Of a stretch of DNA of 6,027 nucleotides, positions 1 to 5,323 are shown one piece after another. Position numbers and translations under genes: made by a program. Numbering within the stretch: position 1 is the first letter of the stretch; each line of letters begins with the position of its first letter. The DNA comes from an uncultured Clostridia bacterium. GTDB taxonomy: Bacteria; Bacillota; Clostridia; Christensenellales; UBA1242. The stretch is taken from NCBI GenBank assembly GCA_946610635.1, contig CAMOCI010000043.1, forward strand, positions 1 to 6,027. Reading direction: 5' to 3'. Below the pieces are notes generated by a model. That model was not told where the DNA came from. It saw only the letters and a program-made list of their open reading frames with translations, and did not search any database.

Positions 1-1115
1 GGCGTGCCTAATGCATATATGTTTAATTGTGCAACAGTGCCACTTGTAACATTTGCAATTATTGTACCATTTAAATCTGTTCTATAAATTACAGAACCGA
101 TGCTTAACAATCTATTTAATGCCTCGGTTGTTGGATGCTTGTATGTATTGCCAGCACCAACACTTATCACAGAAATTTCTGGCTTAACTTGCTCCAAAAA
201 ATTTTGACCAGAACTTGTTTTGCTACCATGATGACCTACTTTAAGCAAATCAATATCAGGTAGTTCTGTTCTATTCATAGCATTTTGCTCGCTTGTTGTT
301 GATGCATCACCTGTAAGCATTATCTTTTTATTATTATAATTTAACACCATAATTGGTGAAAAATCATTTGCAACCGTTCCTGCACTTTGAGTTATGTATT
401 TTTGAGTAGGTGCATAAAAATCGATAAAATAATTTTCACCTTGTATTTTATACATAGTATTAATGGTATCTAAATCTGTCCAAATCATTTTAGCACTTTC
501 GCCATTACTGCCAATCTCACCCGTAAAAGCTTTTATTGTGTTGTAATATGTTAGCGTACTGCAAGTATTTTTGCTTGTGCTTACTCCATTTGTTTCATCA
601 AGTAATACAGTATCGTTTTTTATATATTTGCAATACATGTATGGTCTGTAAATCGTATTAATTACAAAATTTTTACATATCTCTGCCATGCCACCACAAT
701 GGTCAGCGTCACTATGAGTTAATAATAAATAGTCAAATACAACATTATTATTTTTAAAAAACTTTGTTTTTAAATATGTAACCAAACTATTTGCACTTTT
801 GCTTGTGCCTGCATCAATCAGCATTGTTTTGCCATCAGGAAATTTTATTGCAATTGCATCGCCTTGCCCAACATCAACAAAATGTACACTTAATCCATTA
901 TCATCTATTTGTGAAACATCGCTAGAAACTGAAACATTGTTATTTCTATTTAGTAAATTTTCTATCGGTGCTTTAAAGCCAAATCCAATACCACATGTTA
1001 TACCAACAATAATTAAAAAAATTAAAATTCTTATTGGTGATATTTTTAAAATATTGATTTTAGTTTTATTTTTTACCTTGATACTTTTTGAAGATTTATT
1101 TTTAATATTTGCCAT
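1..1115 (-). CDS. Membrane-anchored ComEC/Rec2-type metallo-beta-lactamase-fold hydrolase (3' end cut by window edge)
   Basis: The reading frame is open from an ATG at 1115 to the window edge, giving 371 codons with no stop. Residues 1-27 are Lys-rich, and about 28-48 form one hydrophobic segment, so a signal anchor with the catalytic domain outside is likely. The rest matches the MBL domain at the C-terminus of ComEC and its stand-alone relatives: DVGQGDA (81-87), LIDAG (99-103), the metal-binding THSDADHCGG (133-142; H134, D136, D138, H139), TGDA with D270 (268-271), VGHHGS (293-298) and a late HP (327-328). There is no multi-pass Competence channel region, so this is a stand-alone hydrolase and not full ComEC. 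Family members are metal-dependent phosphodiesterases or nucleases; the substrate here is unknown. The start is supported by AAAGGA five bases upstream. A terminator and a promoter separate it from the patatin gene, so it is probably transcribed alone. Confidence 0.88.
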   Translation of the reverse strand, partial: MANIKNKSSKSIKVKNKTKINILKISPIRILIFLIIVGITCGIGFGFKAPIENLLNRNNNVSVSSDVSQIDDNGLSVHFVDVGQGDAIAIKFPDGKTMLIDAGTSKSANSLVTYLKTKFFKNNNVVFDYLLLTHSDADHCGGMAEICKNFVINTIYRPYMYCKYIKNDTVLLDETNGVSTSKNTCSTLTYYNTIKAFTGEIGSNGESAKMIWTDLDTINTMYKIQGENYFIDFYAPTQKYITQSAGTVANDFSPIMVLNYNNKKIMLTGDASTTSEQNAMNRTELPDIDLLKVGHHGSKTSSGQNFLEQVKPEISVISVGAGNTYKHPTTEALNRLLSIGSVIYRTDLNGTIIANVTSGTVAQLNIYALGT

Positions 1116-1120
1116 ATTTA

Positions 1121-1126
1121 TCCTTT
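1121..1126 (-). promoter_or_regulatory. Shine-Dalgarno site of the MBL hydrolase gene
   Basis: On the minus strand the sequence reads AAAGGA, five bases before the ATG at 1115. It fixes the start codon and lies inside a predicted leader of only about 14 bases. Confidence 0.65.
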
Positions 1127-1135
1127 GTTTTATAT

Positions 1136-1163
1136 ATTATATAATATTTTTGTTTGTTAACAA
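1136..1163 (-). promoter_or_regulatory. SigA-type promoter of the MBL hydrolase gene, with palindrome over the -35
   Basis: On the minus strand TTGTTA (1163-1158) is followed by a 16-base spacer and a perfect TATAAT (1141-1136). Predicted transcription start is near 1129. The -35 box lies inside a perfect 12-base palindrome, TTTGTTAACAAA (1153-1164), which could bind a dimeric regulator, although such palindromes are also common by chance in A/T-rich DNA. Confidence 0.6.
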
Positions 1164-1195
1164 ATAAAAATCACCACTAAAATGCTGGTGATTTT
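1161..1195 (-). terminator. Intrinsic terminator of the patatin-like gene
   Basis: A perfect 10-bp stem pairs AAAATCACCA (1167-1176) with TGGTGATTTT (1186-1195) around a 9-base loop. On the minus strand it begins three bases after the patatin stop codon and runs into TTTTTATTTG. It separates the patatin gene from the MBL gene downstream. The plus-strand side also has a short T-run, so it may work weakly both ways. Confidence 0.8.
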
Positions 1196-1198
1196 GTA

Positions 1199-2101
1199 TT
1201 ATAATACTTTATTTTCCTCTATATCTTTTTTTTCTTCCTTTAAATACTTCTTTTTATTTCTTTTAAATAGTTTTGCAAAACTAAATTTTGATTTTTCATC
1301 TTGCGCAAATAGTTCTTTAATTTTTGGCACAGCTTTAAGTCCGGCCTGATAACCTGCCATAAACATTTCTTCGGCGCCATTTAAACTAGTGCTTTTATAT
1401 TTGCTGGTATCAACTTCAATGCAAACATCACTATAAATTTTGCCTTTTACAGCATTGCTTTTCATCATTATTCTAATTGAAGCAAGTAAAATATCTTTTA
1501 GTTTTGTACTATCAGTGCCATGTCCACGCGTTGGATTGCAATCTATACTTACTACATATCTACAGCCATTTGCGCGCAATACATCAGCAGGAATTGTGTT
1601 TTGTAGTCCACCATCTGCTAATCTATATGTATCAAAATCAACGGGATTAAATATGCCTGGCACAGCGCAACTACCAGCAACCGCTTTTGCAACACTACCA
1701 CTTGTTATATGAATTTCTTTTGAAGTTATTAAATCAACAGCAACTATAGTCAGCTTTTTTTTCATATCTTCAAAATGTGCATCCCCTATAACACTTTTTA
1801 CAAAGTTTTCTAGTCCTTCGGTTTTGCTAGGTACAAAAAATAATTTGCTATTTCTAATTTCACTAGCCTTTAAGTCTTGTGCTTTTTCAAGCATTTCTCC
1901 GCTAGTTAAACCAAAAGCATACAAACAACCAACTAAACTACCAACACTTGTGCCAGCAACTTCATCAAATGTTATATTATTTTCTTCAAAAGCCTTTAAA
2001 ACACCTAGATGGGCAAAACCTTTTGTTCCACCACCGCCAAAGGCAATTCCTGTTTTAAAATGTTTTTCTTCTTGTTTTTTAAACCATTTACTAAAATTCA
2101 T
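1199..2101 (-). CDS. Patatin-like phospholipase (RssA/NTE-type serine lipid hydrolase)
   Basis: A 300-residue protein with the full patatin catalytic set: the oxyanion loop GGGGTKG (residues 22-28), the nucleophile elbow GTSVG (50-54, Ser52) and the DGG dyad motif (Asp163 in LADGGLQNTIP). The family hydrolyses acyl-ester bonds of phospholipids or lysophospholipids with a Ser-Asp dyad. There is no signal peptide or membrane segment, so it is probably cytosolic or peripheral at the inner face of the membrane. The C-terminal 30 or so residues are rich in Lys and Glu, and the first 15 are basic and polar; both could touch membrane lipids (inference). Length fits bacterial single-domain RssA/YlbK-like proteins. 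No Shine-Dalgarno site precedes the ATG, and the predicted transcription start coincides with the A of ATG, so the mRNA is likely leaderless. It is a single-gene unit with its own promoter and terminator. The lipid substrate cannot be read from sequence. Confidence 0.93.
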   Translation of the reverse strand: MNFSKWFKKQEEKHFKTGIAFGGGGTKGFAHLGVLKAFEENNITFDEVAGTSVGSLVGCLYAFGLTSGEMLEKAQDLKASEIRNSKLFFVPSKTEGLENFVKSVIGDAHFEDMKKKLTIVAVDLITSKEIHITSGSVAKAVAGSCAVPGIFNPVDFDTYRLADGGLQNTIPADVLRANGCRYVVSIDCNPTRGHGTDSTKLKDILLASIRIMMKSNAVKGKIYSDVCIEVDTSKYKSTSLNGAEEMFMAGYQAGLKAVPKIKELFAQDEKSKFSFAKLFKRNKKKYLKEEKKDIEENKVL

Positions 2102-2107
2102 ATAAAT

Positions 2108-2136
2108 ATGTTATCACATTTAAATCAAAATATCAA
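2108..2136 (-). promoter_or_regulatory. SigA-type extended -10 promoter of the patatin-like gene (leaderless)
   Basis: On the minus strand TTGATA (2136-2131), a 17-base spacer ending in TGTGA, then TAACAT (2113-2108). The TGTGN element is the extended -10 typical of Gram-positive bacteria and compensates for a four-of-six hexamer. Six bases (ATTTAT) lie between the -10 and the ATG at 2101, so the expected first transcribed base is the A of ATG. Confidence 0.7.
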
Positions 2137-2148
2137 TAATGAAATATA

Positions 2149-2175
2149 AAAAAGTTGCAAACATTGCAACTTTTT
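2149..2175 (-). terminator. Intrinsic terminator of the coiled-coil membrane protein gene
   Basis: A perfect 12-bp stem pairs 2149-2160 with 2164-2175 (core GTTGCAA/TTGCAAC) around a three-base loop. On the minus strand it ends in TTTTTT and follows the stop codon at 2183 by seven bases. It lies just upstream of the patatin promoter and insulates the two genes. Confidence 0.85.
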
Positions 2176-2182
2176 AAAATTG

Positions 2183-3427
2183 TTATTCAGCATCTGTACC
2201 GTTTTGTGCTCTTTCAATCCTAGCTTCCAAATCAGCAATATCTGCTTTGAGTTCTTCAACTTGTTTTGTAAGAATGTTGTATGTTTTTTCAAGAATTGGA
2301 TATCTATCCTCGTTCTCTTTCATAACTTCTTCACAGTGTTGAACAGAAAGTCTAAGTGCATCTAGAACATCTAAATCTTCTGACAATTTCTTTTCTTTTT
2401 CTGGATCAACAACATAGTTATTAACGCCAAAGAGCATAACTTTTTGTTTCGCAACAACTGCTTCTTTTCTACGAAGTTTTGCTTTGTCGCTTTCTAAATT
2501 TTTGCTGATTTTTTTGAGTGGAATATATTCTTTTTTGTTTGCTTTAAGTTCTTTTTCACTTGCAGAAAGTCTTTCTTCAAGAACTTCTTTTCTTGCCATA
2601 AGGGATTCAACACTTTCTGTTTCTGTTTCAATAACTTCTGGTTTTTCTTCTAATTTCTTTGCAAGTTCGTCTTTTTCTGCTTGAAGTGCTGCAAGTTGTG
2701 CTTTAAGTTCTTCAACTTCTTTATTGTCCTGAACTTCTTCAACTTTTTCTTCTTTTGGCTCTTCAACAGGTTCTTCTTCAACAACTTTTTCTACTTTTTC
2801 ATCTTCAAATTTTTCAGTTTCTTGTTTTGCAAGAAGTAATGATTTAAGCTCATCAAGTTGTGATTTTAACTCTTCGTATTCTTCTTTGTTTTCATCTGCA
2901 TTATTCTCTGTTTCTTCTTTAACTTCTTCTTGCTCTTCTACTTTTTCTGATGCAGGTTCTTCTTCTACAACTTCTGTTTCTTCTTCGCCTTCCTCATCTT
3001 CAGATGCTTCTGCATTTATTTCTGCAATCAATTTTTGATACATTGCCTCAAGGTCTTCTTCATCTTCAGCTGCTTCTTCTGTTTCTTCTTCGTCTTCTTC
3101 TTCAAGATCTCTTTGCAAAGCTTTTTGTCTTTCTTCTAATTGTTTTCTTTCTTCTTCTGCCAAATCCAAATCAACAGTTTGATCAACTTCTTTTGGCTCT
3201 TCTTGTTTTTCTTCTGCTTTAGGCTCTTCGTCAAAAGTTAATTGATAGTCCTTGTTTTCTAACAAAAGTTGTTCTTCCTTTGCTTCTTCACTCTTGGCAA
3301 AAGGTCTAACTTCTTTTTTGTCTATAATTGAAACTACAAGTGCAGCAAGTAAATAAATTACAAGACCTGCTACTGCTATAATTGCAAGTACAGCCAAAAC
3401 ATACAAAATTGCTGTTCCAAAATCCAT
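2183..3427 (-). CDS. Membrane-anchored, Glu-rich coiled-coil protein of unknown function
   Basis: 414 residues; I do not recognise the family. Residues about 5-35 form one long hydrophobic segment with a short N-terminus ahead of it and KK behind it, so the large remainder is probably cytoplasmic. Residues 45-180 are extremely acidic and low in complexity (runs of Glu and Asp). Heptad-like coiled-coil stretches follow at about 182-203, 234-260 and 270-300. Residues 300-404 differ: they are not low in complexity, carry KLRRKE (317-322), GVNNYVV (334-340) and RYPILEKTYNILT (375-387), and end in a further coiled coil, so they look like a conserved domain. VVEEEP (153-158, 215-220) and EELK(S/A)QL (185-191, 239-245) each recur, suggesting an internal duplication. 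The layout resembles membrane-tethered scaffold proteins of division or envelope organisation (inference only). The start at 3427 is chosen because GGAGG lies five bases before it; the in-frame ATG at 3457 has no such site. Own promoter and terminator: a single-gene unit. Confidence 0.85.
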   Translation of the reverse strand: MDFGTAILYVLAVLAIIAVAGLVIYLLAALVVSIIDKKEVRPFAKSEEAKEEQLLLENKDYQLTFDEEPKAEEKQEEPKEVDQTVDLDLAEEERKQLEERQKALQRDLEEEDEEETEEAAEDEEDLEAMYQKLIAEINAEASEDEEGEEETEVVEEEPASEKVEEQEEVKEETENNADENKEEYEELKSQLDELKSLLLAKQETEKFEDEKVEKVVEEEPVEEPKEEKVEEVQDNKEVEELKAQLAALQAEKDELAKKLEEKPEVIETETESVESLMARKEVLEERLSASEKELKANKKEYIPLKKISKNLESDKAKLRRKEAVVAKQKVMLFGVNNYVVDPEKEKKLSEDLDVLDALRLSVQHCEEVMKENEDRYPILEKTYNILTKQVEELKADIADLEARIERAQNGTDAE

Positions 3428-3431
3428 AATT

Positions 3432-3437
3432 TCCTCC
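3432..3437 (-). promoter_or_regulatory. Shine-Dalgarno site that decides the start of the coiled-coil gene
   Basis: GGAGGA on the minus strand, four bases (five from GGAGG) before the ATG at 3427. It is the strongest ribosome binding site in the window and rules out the upstream in-frame ATG codons at 3457 and 3439 (the latter overlaps the site). Confidence 0.8.
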
Positions 3438-3452
3438 ATATTTTGAACATAT

Positions 3453-3473
3453 ATCACGATTTTTTATCGTAAT
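3453..3473 (-). promoter_or_regulatory. 5' leader hairpin upstream of the coiled-coil gene
   Basis: In the predicted leader of about 56 bases the minus strand reads ATTACGAT, AAAAA, ATCGTGAT: an eight-pair stem with one G-U pair and a five-A loop. It lies between the transcription start (about 3483) and the Shine-Dalgarno site. No T-run follows, so it is not an intrinsic terminator. It could be an mRNA-stability or protein-binding element. It matches no riboswitch class I know and is too small for one. Confidence 0.5.
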
Positions 3474-3489
3474 CGCTTTAACATGTACT

Positions 3490-3518
3490 ATCATATCACA
3501 ATTTTTTAAATATTTCAA
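3490..3518 (-). promoter_or_regulatory. Strong SigA-type extended -10 promoter of the coiled-coil gene
   Basis: On the minus strand TTGAAA (3518-3513), a 17-base spacer ending in TGTGA, then TATGAT (3495-3490); each hexamer differs from consensus at one base. Predicted start is near 3483. A-tracts just upstream (3532-3537 and beyond) sit where an UP element would act. Confidence 0.8.
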
Positions 3519-3669
3519 TAGTAAATTCAAATTTTTTCAAAAAAATCATTTTTTTGTATTTTTTTAGTTTTTTTTGCTTAAAATAATAAAAATTTTTAAT
3601 GAATATCTTTTATAAACTACAAAAAAATAAAAATATCAAAATTATAACACAAAGATACTACTTAAACGC
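3519..3669. other. Divergent intergenic region with helically phased A/T tracts (probable curved DNA)
   Basis: No gene is visible here. A or T runs of 6-8 bases are centred near 3534, 3542, 3552, 3562, 3571 and 3592 (the last is AAAAATTTTT). From 3542 on, the spacing is close to 10 bases or a multiple of it, the pattern that gives intrinsic DNA curvature. The tracts lie between the divergent promoters of the coiled-coil gene (-35 ends at 3518) and the Big2-like gene (-35 begins at 3670), so they could act on both. The part from about 3600 to 3669 is A-rich with nothing further that I recognise. Confidence 0.55.
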
Positions 3670-3698
3670 TTGACAATTTTCGACATAAATTTTATATT
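3670..3698 (+). promoter_or_regulatory. Consensus SigA-type promoter of the Big2-like gene (leaderless)
   Basis: A perfect TTGACA (3670-3675), a 17-base spacer, and TATATT (3693-3698). Only TTGTAT separates the -10 from the ATG at 3705, so the expected transcription start is the A of ATG. No TG extension precedes the -10. Confidence 0.8.
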
Positions 3699-3704
3699 TT
3701 GTAT

Positions 3705-4337
3705 ATGAAAAAGATTTTAGTATGGTGCTTGCCACTTATTTTAATTGCAGTTACTGTTGGTATAACGGTTTTTGTTATTAAAAGTAATAGCCATTTTAAT
3801 AAAAACATTTATGCAACAAATTTAATTTGTATGCACGAAAAACTTACGCTATTTGAAGGCAGTAGTTATGCACTTAACTCAACGGAATTCTCCGTTGAAC
3901 CAGCAAATTGCACAGAAAAAATTATATTTACTACAACAAATTCTAATATTTTAGAAGTAAATAATTCTAAGGGAGAGATACTTGCAAAAGAAGTAGGCAC
4001 CTGTAGTTTGATAGCATACGTTAAAAGTAGTGCCACCGAAAATATATCAAAAGAAATTGAAATTGTTGTTGATAAACGTAATGAAGATAACCCAGATAAA
4101 ACAAATGAGGAAAAAACTATAATCTGTAATTTATCCGAAGGCTTTGTTTTAATAGAATACATGACACATAGCACAAAAGATAAATTGAGTATTACAATTA
4201 ATCAAGGTGAAGACCTGATTACAATATCTACTTATGAGCACGACAATATGACAGTATTTTTAAATGCAGCAGGTACAGCAAAAATAATTATAGATGCTCC
4301 AACAAAAAATATAATTATAACACTTATAATTAACTAA
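3705..4337 (+). CDS. Membrane-anchored extracytoplasmic protein with Big2-like immunoglobulin folds, function unknown
   Basis: 210 residues. MKK followed by a hydrophobic stretch (residues 4-25) forms a signal anchor, or a signal peptide without a clear cleavage or lipobox site, so the rest is probably outside the membrane. Residues 38-123 follow the bacterial Ig-like group 2 (Big2) pattern: LTLFEGSSYAL, then VEPANCTEKIIFTTTNSNIL, then NNSKGEILAKEVGTCSLIAYV. A charged, Asn/Asp/Lys-rich linker (124-136) leads to a second, more divergent beta-rich domain (137-210) with the same late pattern (FLNAAGTAKIII). Big2 domains are common in adhesins and surface proteins, but two short domains without an enzyme or sortase signal do not show a role. 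The ATG at 3705 is preferred over the in-frame TTG at 3699, which lies upstream of the predicted transcription start. No Shine-Dalgarno site exists and the mRNA is probably leaderless. The gene converges on gpr with 63 bases between their stops. Confidence 0.8.
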   Translation: MKKILVWCLPLILIAVTVGITVFVIKSNSHFNKNIYATNLICMHEKLTLFEGSSYALNSTEFSVEPANCTEKIIFTTTNSNILEVNNSKGEILAKEVGTCSLIAYVKSSATENISKEIEIVVDKRNEDNPDKTNEEKTIICNLSEGFVLIEYMTHSTKDKLSITINQGEDLITISTYEHDNMTVFLNAAGTAKIIIDAPTKNIIITLIIN

Positions 4338-4362
4338 AAAACAATTTTTATAAATTTAGAGC

Positions 4363-4390
4363 AAAAGAACAATTTTTTTGTTCTTTTTTA
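4363..4390. terminator. Terminator between the convergent Big2-like gene and gpr
   Basis: AAAAGAACAA (4363-4372) pairs with TTGTTCTTTT (4378-4387) around a TTTTT loop, and the plus strand continues in T to 4389, so it terminates the Big2-like gene. On the minus strand the hairpin follows the gpr stop by about 12 bases, but its T-tail is only TTTT before GCTC, so termination of gpr would be weaker. Confidence 0.75.
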
Positions 4391-4400
4391 TTAAATATTA

Positions 4401-5234
4401 TTATAAAGTTAAACTATTTAGTTCTTTTTCATTAATATTACAAAAAGAGAGATTTATTGCTTTTGCAATAATTTTTGATAAAACATCAACTTTTTGCTCT
4501 ACATCTTTTGGTGTTACAATTAAATTTTCAAAATTTTTATCGTCAACACTCACAACCATTGGCACACCTATTGCAAATACTTTTACTCCTAAAACTTTCT
4601 GACTAACTTCTTTTCTATTGTTGCCAACACCACCACCAGGAGAAAGTTTTGTGTTGCTTAGTTGTAAACTTTTGCACAAATTTTTTGGGCTATTTGCAAC
4701 CAAGCTATCTATTGCAACAACTAAATTAGGTTTTAACATATCACAAATTGCTTTTATTGTTTGGCTACTTTCTAGCCCTGTTGTGCCATATACACCTAAA
4801 CTAACAGCATAAATTTCAGCAACTTTTTTACTGTTTAGCAAATCTTTTTCTAAATAAGGTTTTGTTATAAATATGTTATCCACAACCTTTTTACCTAAAC
4901 TATCACAAGCAAACTTTTCATTACCAAGCCCAACAATCAAAACTTTTTTTGAAATTATTTTACTTTGTTTAATTAATTTTTTTATATTTTGGCACAATGT
5001 TTTTTTTAAAGTATCTTTTGCTTTTACATCATAATATAAAAGTTCATCAAAAGATAAATTTATATAATCCCCAATTTCTCTACTGATTTTTTTTGAAGTT
5101 TCTTCATCTTTAACTCTAATTGTAGTTTGTAAAATTCCATCTCCACATTTTATTGTTTTTTTATTAAATCCGTCACCATTTTTTAAATTTGATGAACTCT
5201 CCAAAATAAGTTCTGTATATTTCAAATTTTTCAT
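4401..5234 (-). CDS. gpr: Germination protease GPR (spore endopeptidase, peptidase family A25), short and divergent form
   Basis: GPR starts degradation of small acid-soluble spore proteins (SASPs) in the spore core at germination and is made as a zymogen. This 277-residue protein carries the family landmarks: GLGN (102-105), D111 in CDSLG, GTTGLE (150-155), AIDSL with D176, PGGGVGN (199-205), AIGVP (221-225) and VTPKDV (240-245). D111 and D176 correspond to the two aspartates known to be essential in Bacillus GPR, with nearly the same spacing. TELILE (7-12) aligns with the family's TDLAxE autocleavage region. It is about 90 residues shorter than Bacillus GPR: the propeptide is almost absent, and the stretch between the AIGVP block and VTPKDV is much reduced. 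TPDALGP reads ACDSLGK. The gene is divergent from rpsT, a pairing also known in Bacillus; no spoIIP follows it here. No Shine-Dalgarno site is present. Confidence 0.9.
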   Translation of the reverse strand: MKNLKYTELILESSSNLKNGDGFNKKTIKCGDGILQTTIRVKDEETSKKISREIGDYINLSFDELLYYDVKAKDTLKKTLCQNIKKLIKQSKIISKKVLIVGLGNEKFACDSLGKKVVDNIFITKPYLEKDLLNSKKVAEIYAVSLGVYGTTGLESSQTIKAICDMLKPNLVVAIDSLVANSPKNLCKSLQLSNTKLSPGGGVGNNRKEVSQKVLGVKVFAIGVPMVVSVDDKNFENLIVTPKDVEQKVDVLSKIIAKAINLSFCNINEKELNSLTL

Positions 5235-5240
5235 ATAAAT

Positions 5241-5251
5241 ATTATTTCACA
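5241..5251 (-). promoter_or_regulatory. Candidate extended -10 element of gpr (leaderless), sigma factor uncertain
   Basis: The minus strand reads TGTGA then AATAAT, followed by ATTTAT and the ATG at 5234. This is nearly identical to the patatin promoter end (TGTGA, TAACAT, ATTTAT, ATG). No good -35 box lies 16-18 bases upstream, as might be expected for a forespore sigma factor, but I could not fit a SigG or SigF consensus either. Confidence 0.4.
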
Positions 5252-5268
5252 AAAAATGTAAAAATTTC

Positions 5269-5297
5269 TTGATTTTTCAAATTTAATGTGCTAAAAT
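5269..5297 (+). promoter_or_regulatory. SigA-type extended -10 promoter of rpsT
   Basis: TTGATT (5269-5274), a 17-base spacer ending in TGTGC, then TAAAAT (5292-5297). Predicted start is near 5304, leaving a leader of about 29 bases, too short for a structured autoregulatory element. The -35 overlaps the region upstream of the divergent gpr promoter. Confidence 0.75.
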
Positions 5298-5316
5298 ACA
5301 TCAGTTAAAATTTATA

Positions 5317-5323
5317 AAGGGAG
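5317..5323 (+). promoter_or_regulatory. Shine-Dalgarno site that decides the rpsT start
   Basis: AAGGGAG sits nine bases before the GTG at 5333 but directly touches the in-frame ATG at 5324. The spacing selects GTG, which also gives the normal S20 N-terminus. Confidence 0.8.

Noticed and set aside
799..1167. 122-residue plus-strand ORF with a hydrophobic C-terminal half
   Set aside because: It is antisense to the MBL hydrolase frame, whose catalytic motifs are intact; it lacks a Shine-Dalgarno site and overlaps that gene's promoter.
2950..3222. Leucine-rich plus-strand ORF
   Set aside because: Its Leu runs are the reverse reading of Glu-rich codons of the coiled-coil gene, not a membrane or leucine-repeat protein.
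2690..3260. Repetitive TTCTTC-rich DNA as a possible tandem repeat or CRISPR-like array
   Set aside because: It is codon-level repetition of GAA/GAG in the acidic coiled-coil protein, with no regular repeat and spacer unit.
3428..3457. Upstream ATG (3457) as start of the coiled-coil gene
   Set aside because: It would lie inside the leader hairpin and has no Shine-Dalgarno site; GGAGG is correctly placed for the ATG at 3427.
3306..3530. 74-residue Cys-rich minus-strand ORF overlapping the start of the coiled-coil gene
   Set aside because: Out of frame with the supported gene, and its start lies upstream of that gene's promoter; the Cys content comes from reading the hydrophobic segment in another frame.
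3699..3704. TTG at 3699 as start of the Big2-like gene
   Set aside because: It directly follows the -10 hexamer and so lies upstream of the predicted transcription start; ATG at 3705 gives a normal MKK signal anchor.
3866..4174. 102-residue minus-strand ORF
   Set aside because: Antisense shadow of the Big2-like gene, with no ribosome site or recognisable motif.
5247..5275. SigG or SigF promoter upstream of gpr
   Set aside because: I looked for a GHATR-type -35 and CATNHTA-type -10 at proper spacing and found no acceptable pair, though a diverged consensus in this clade is possible.
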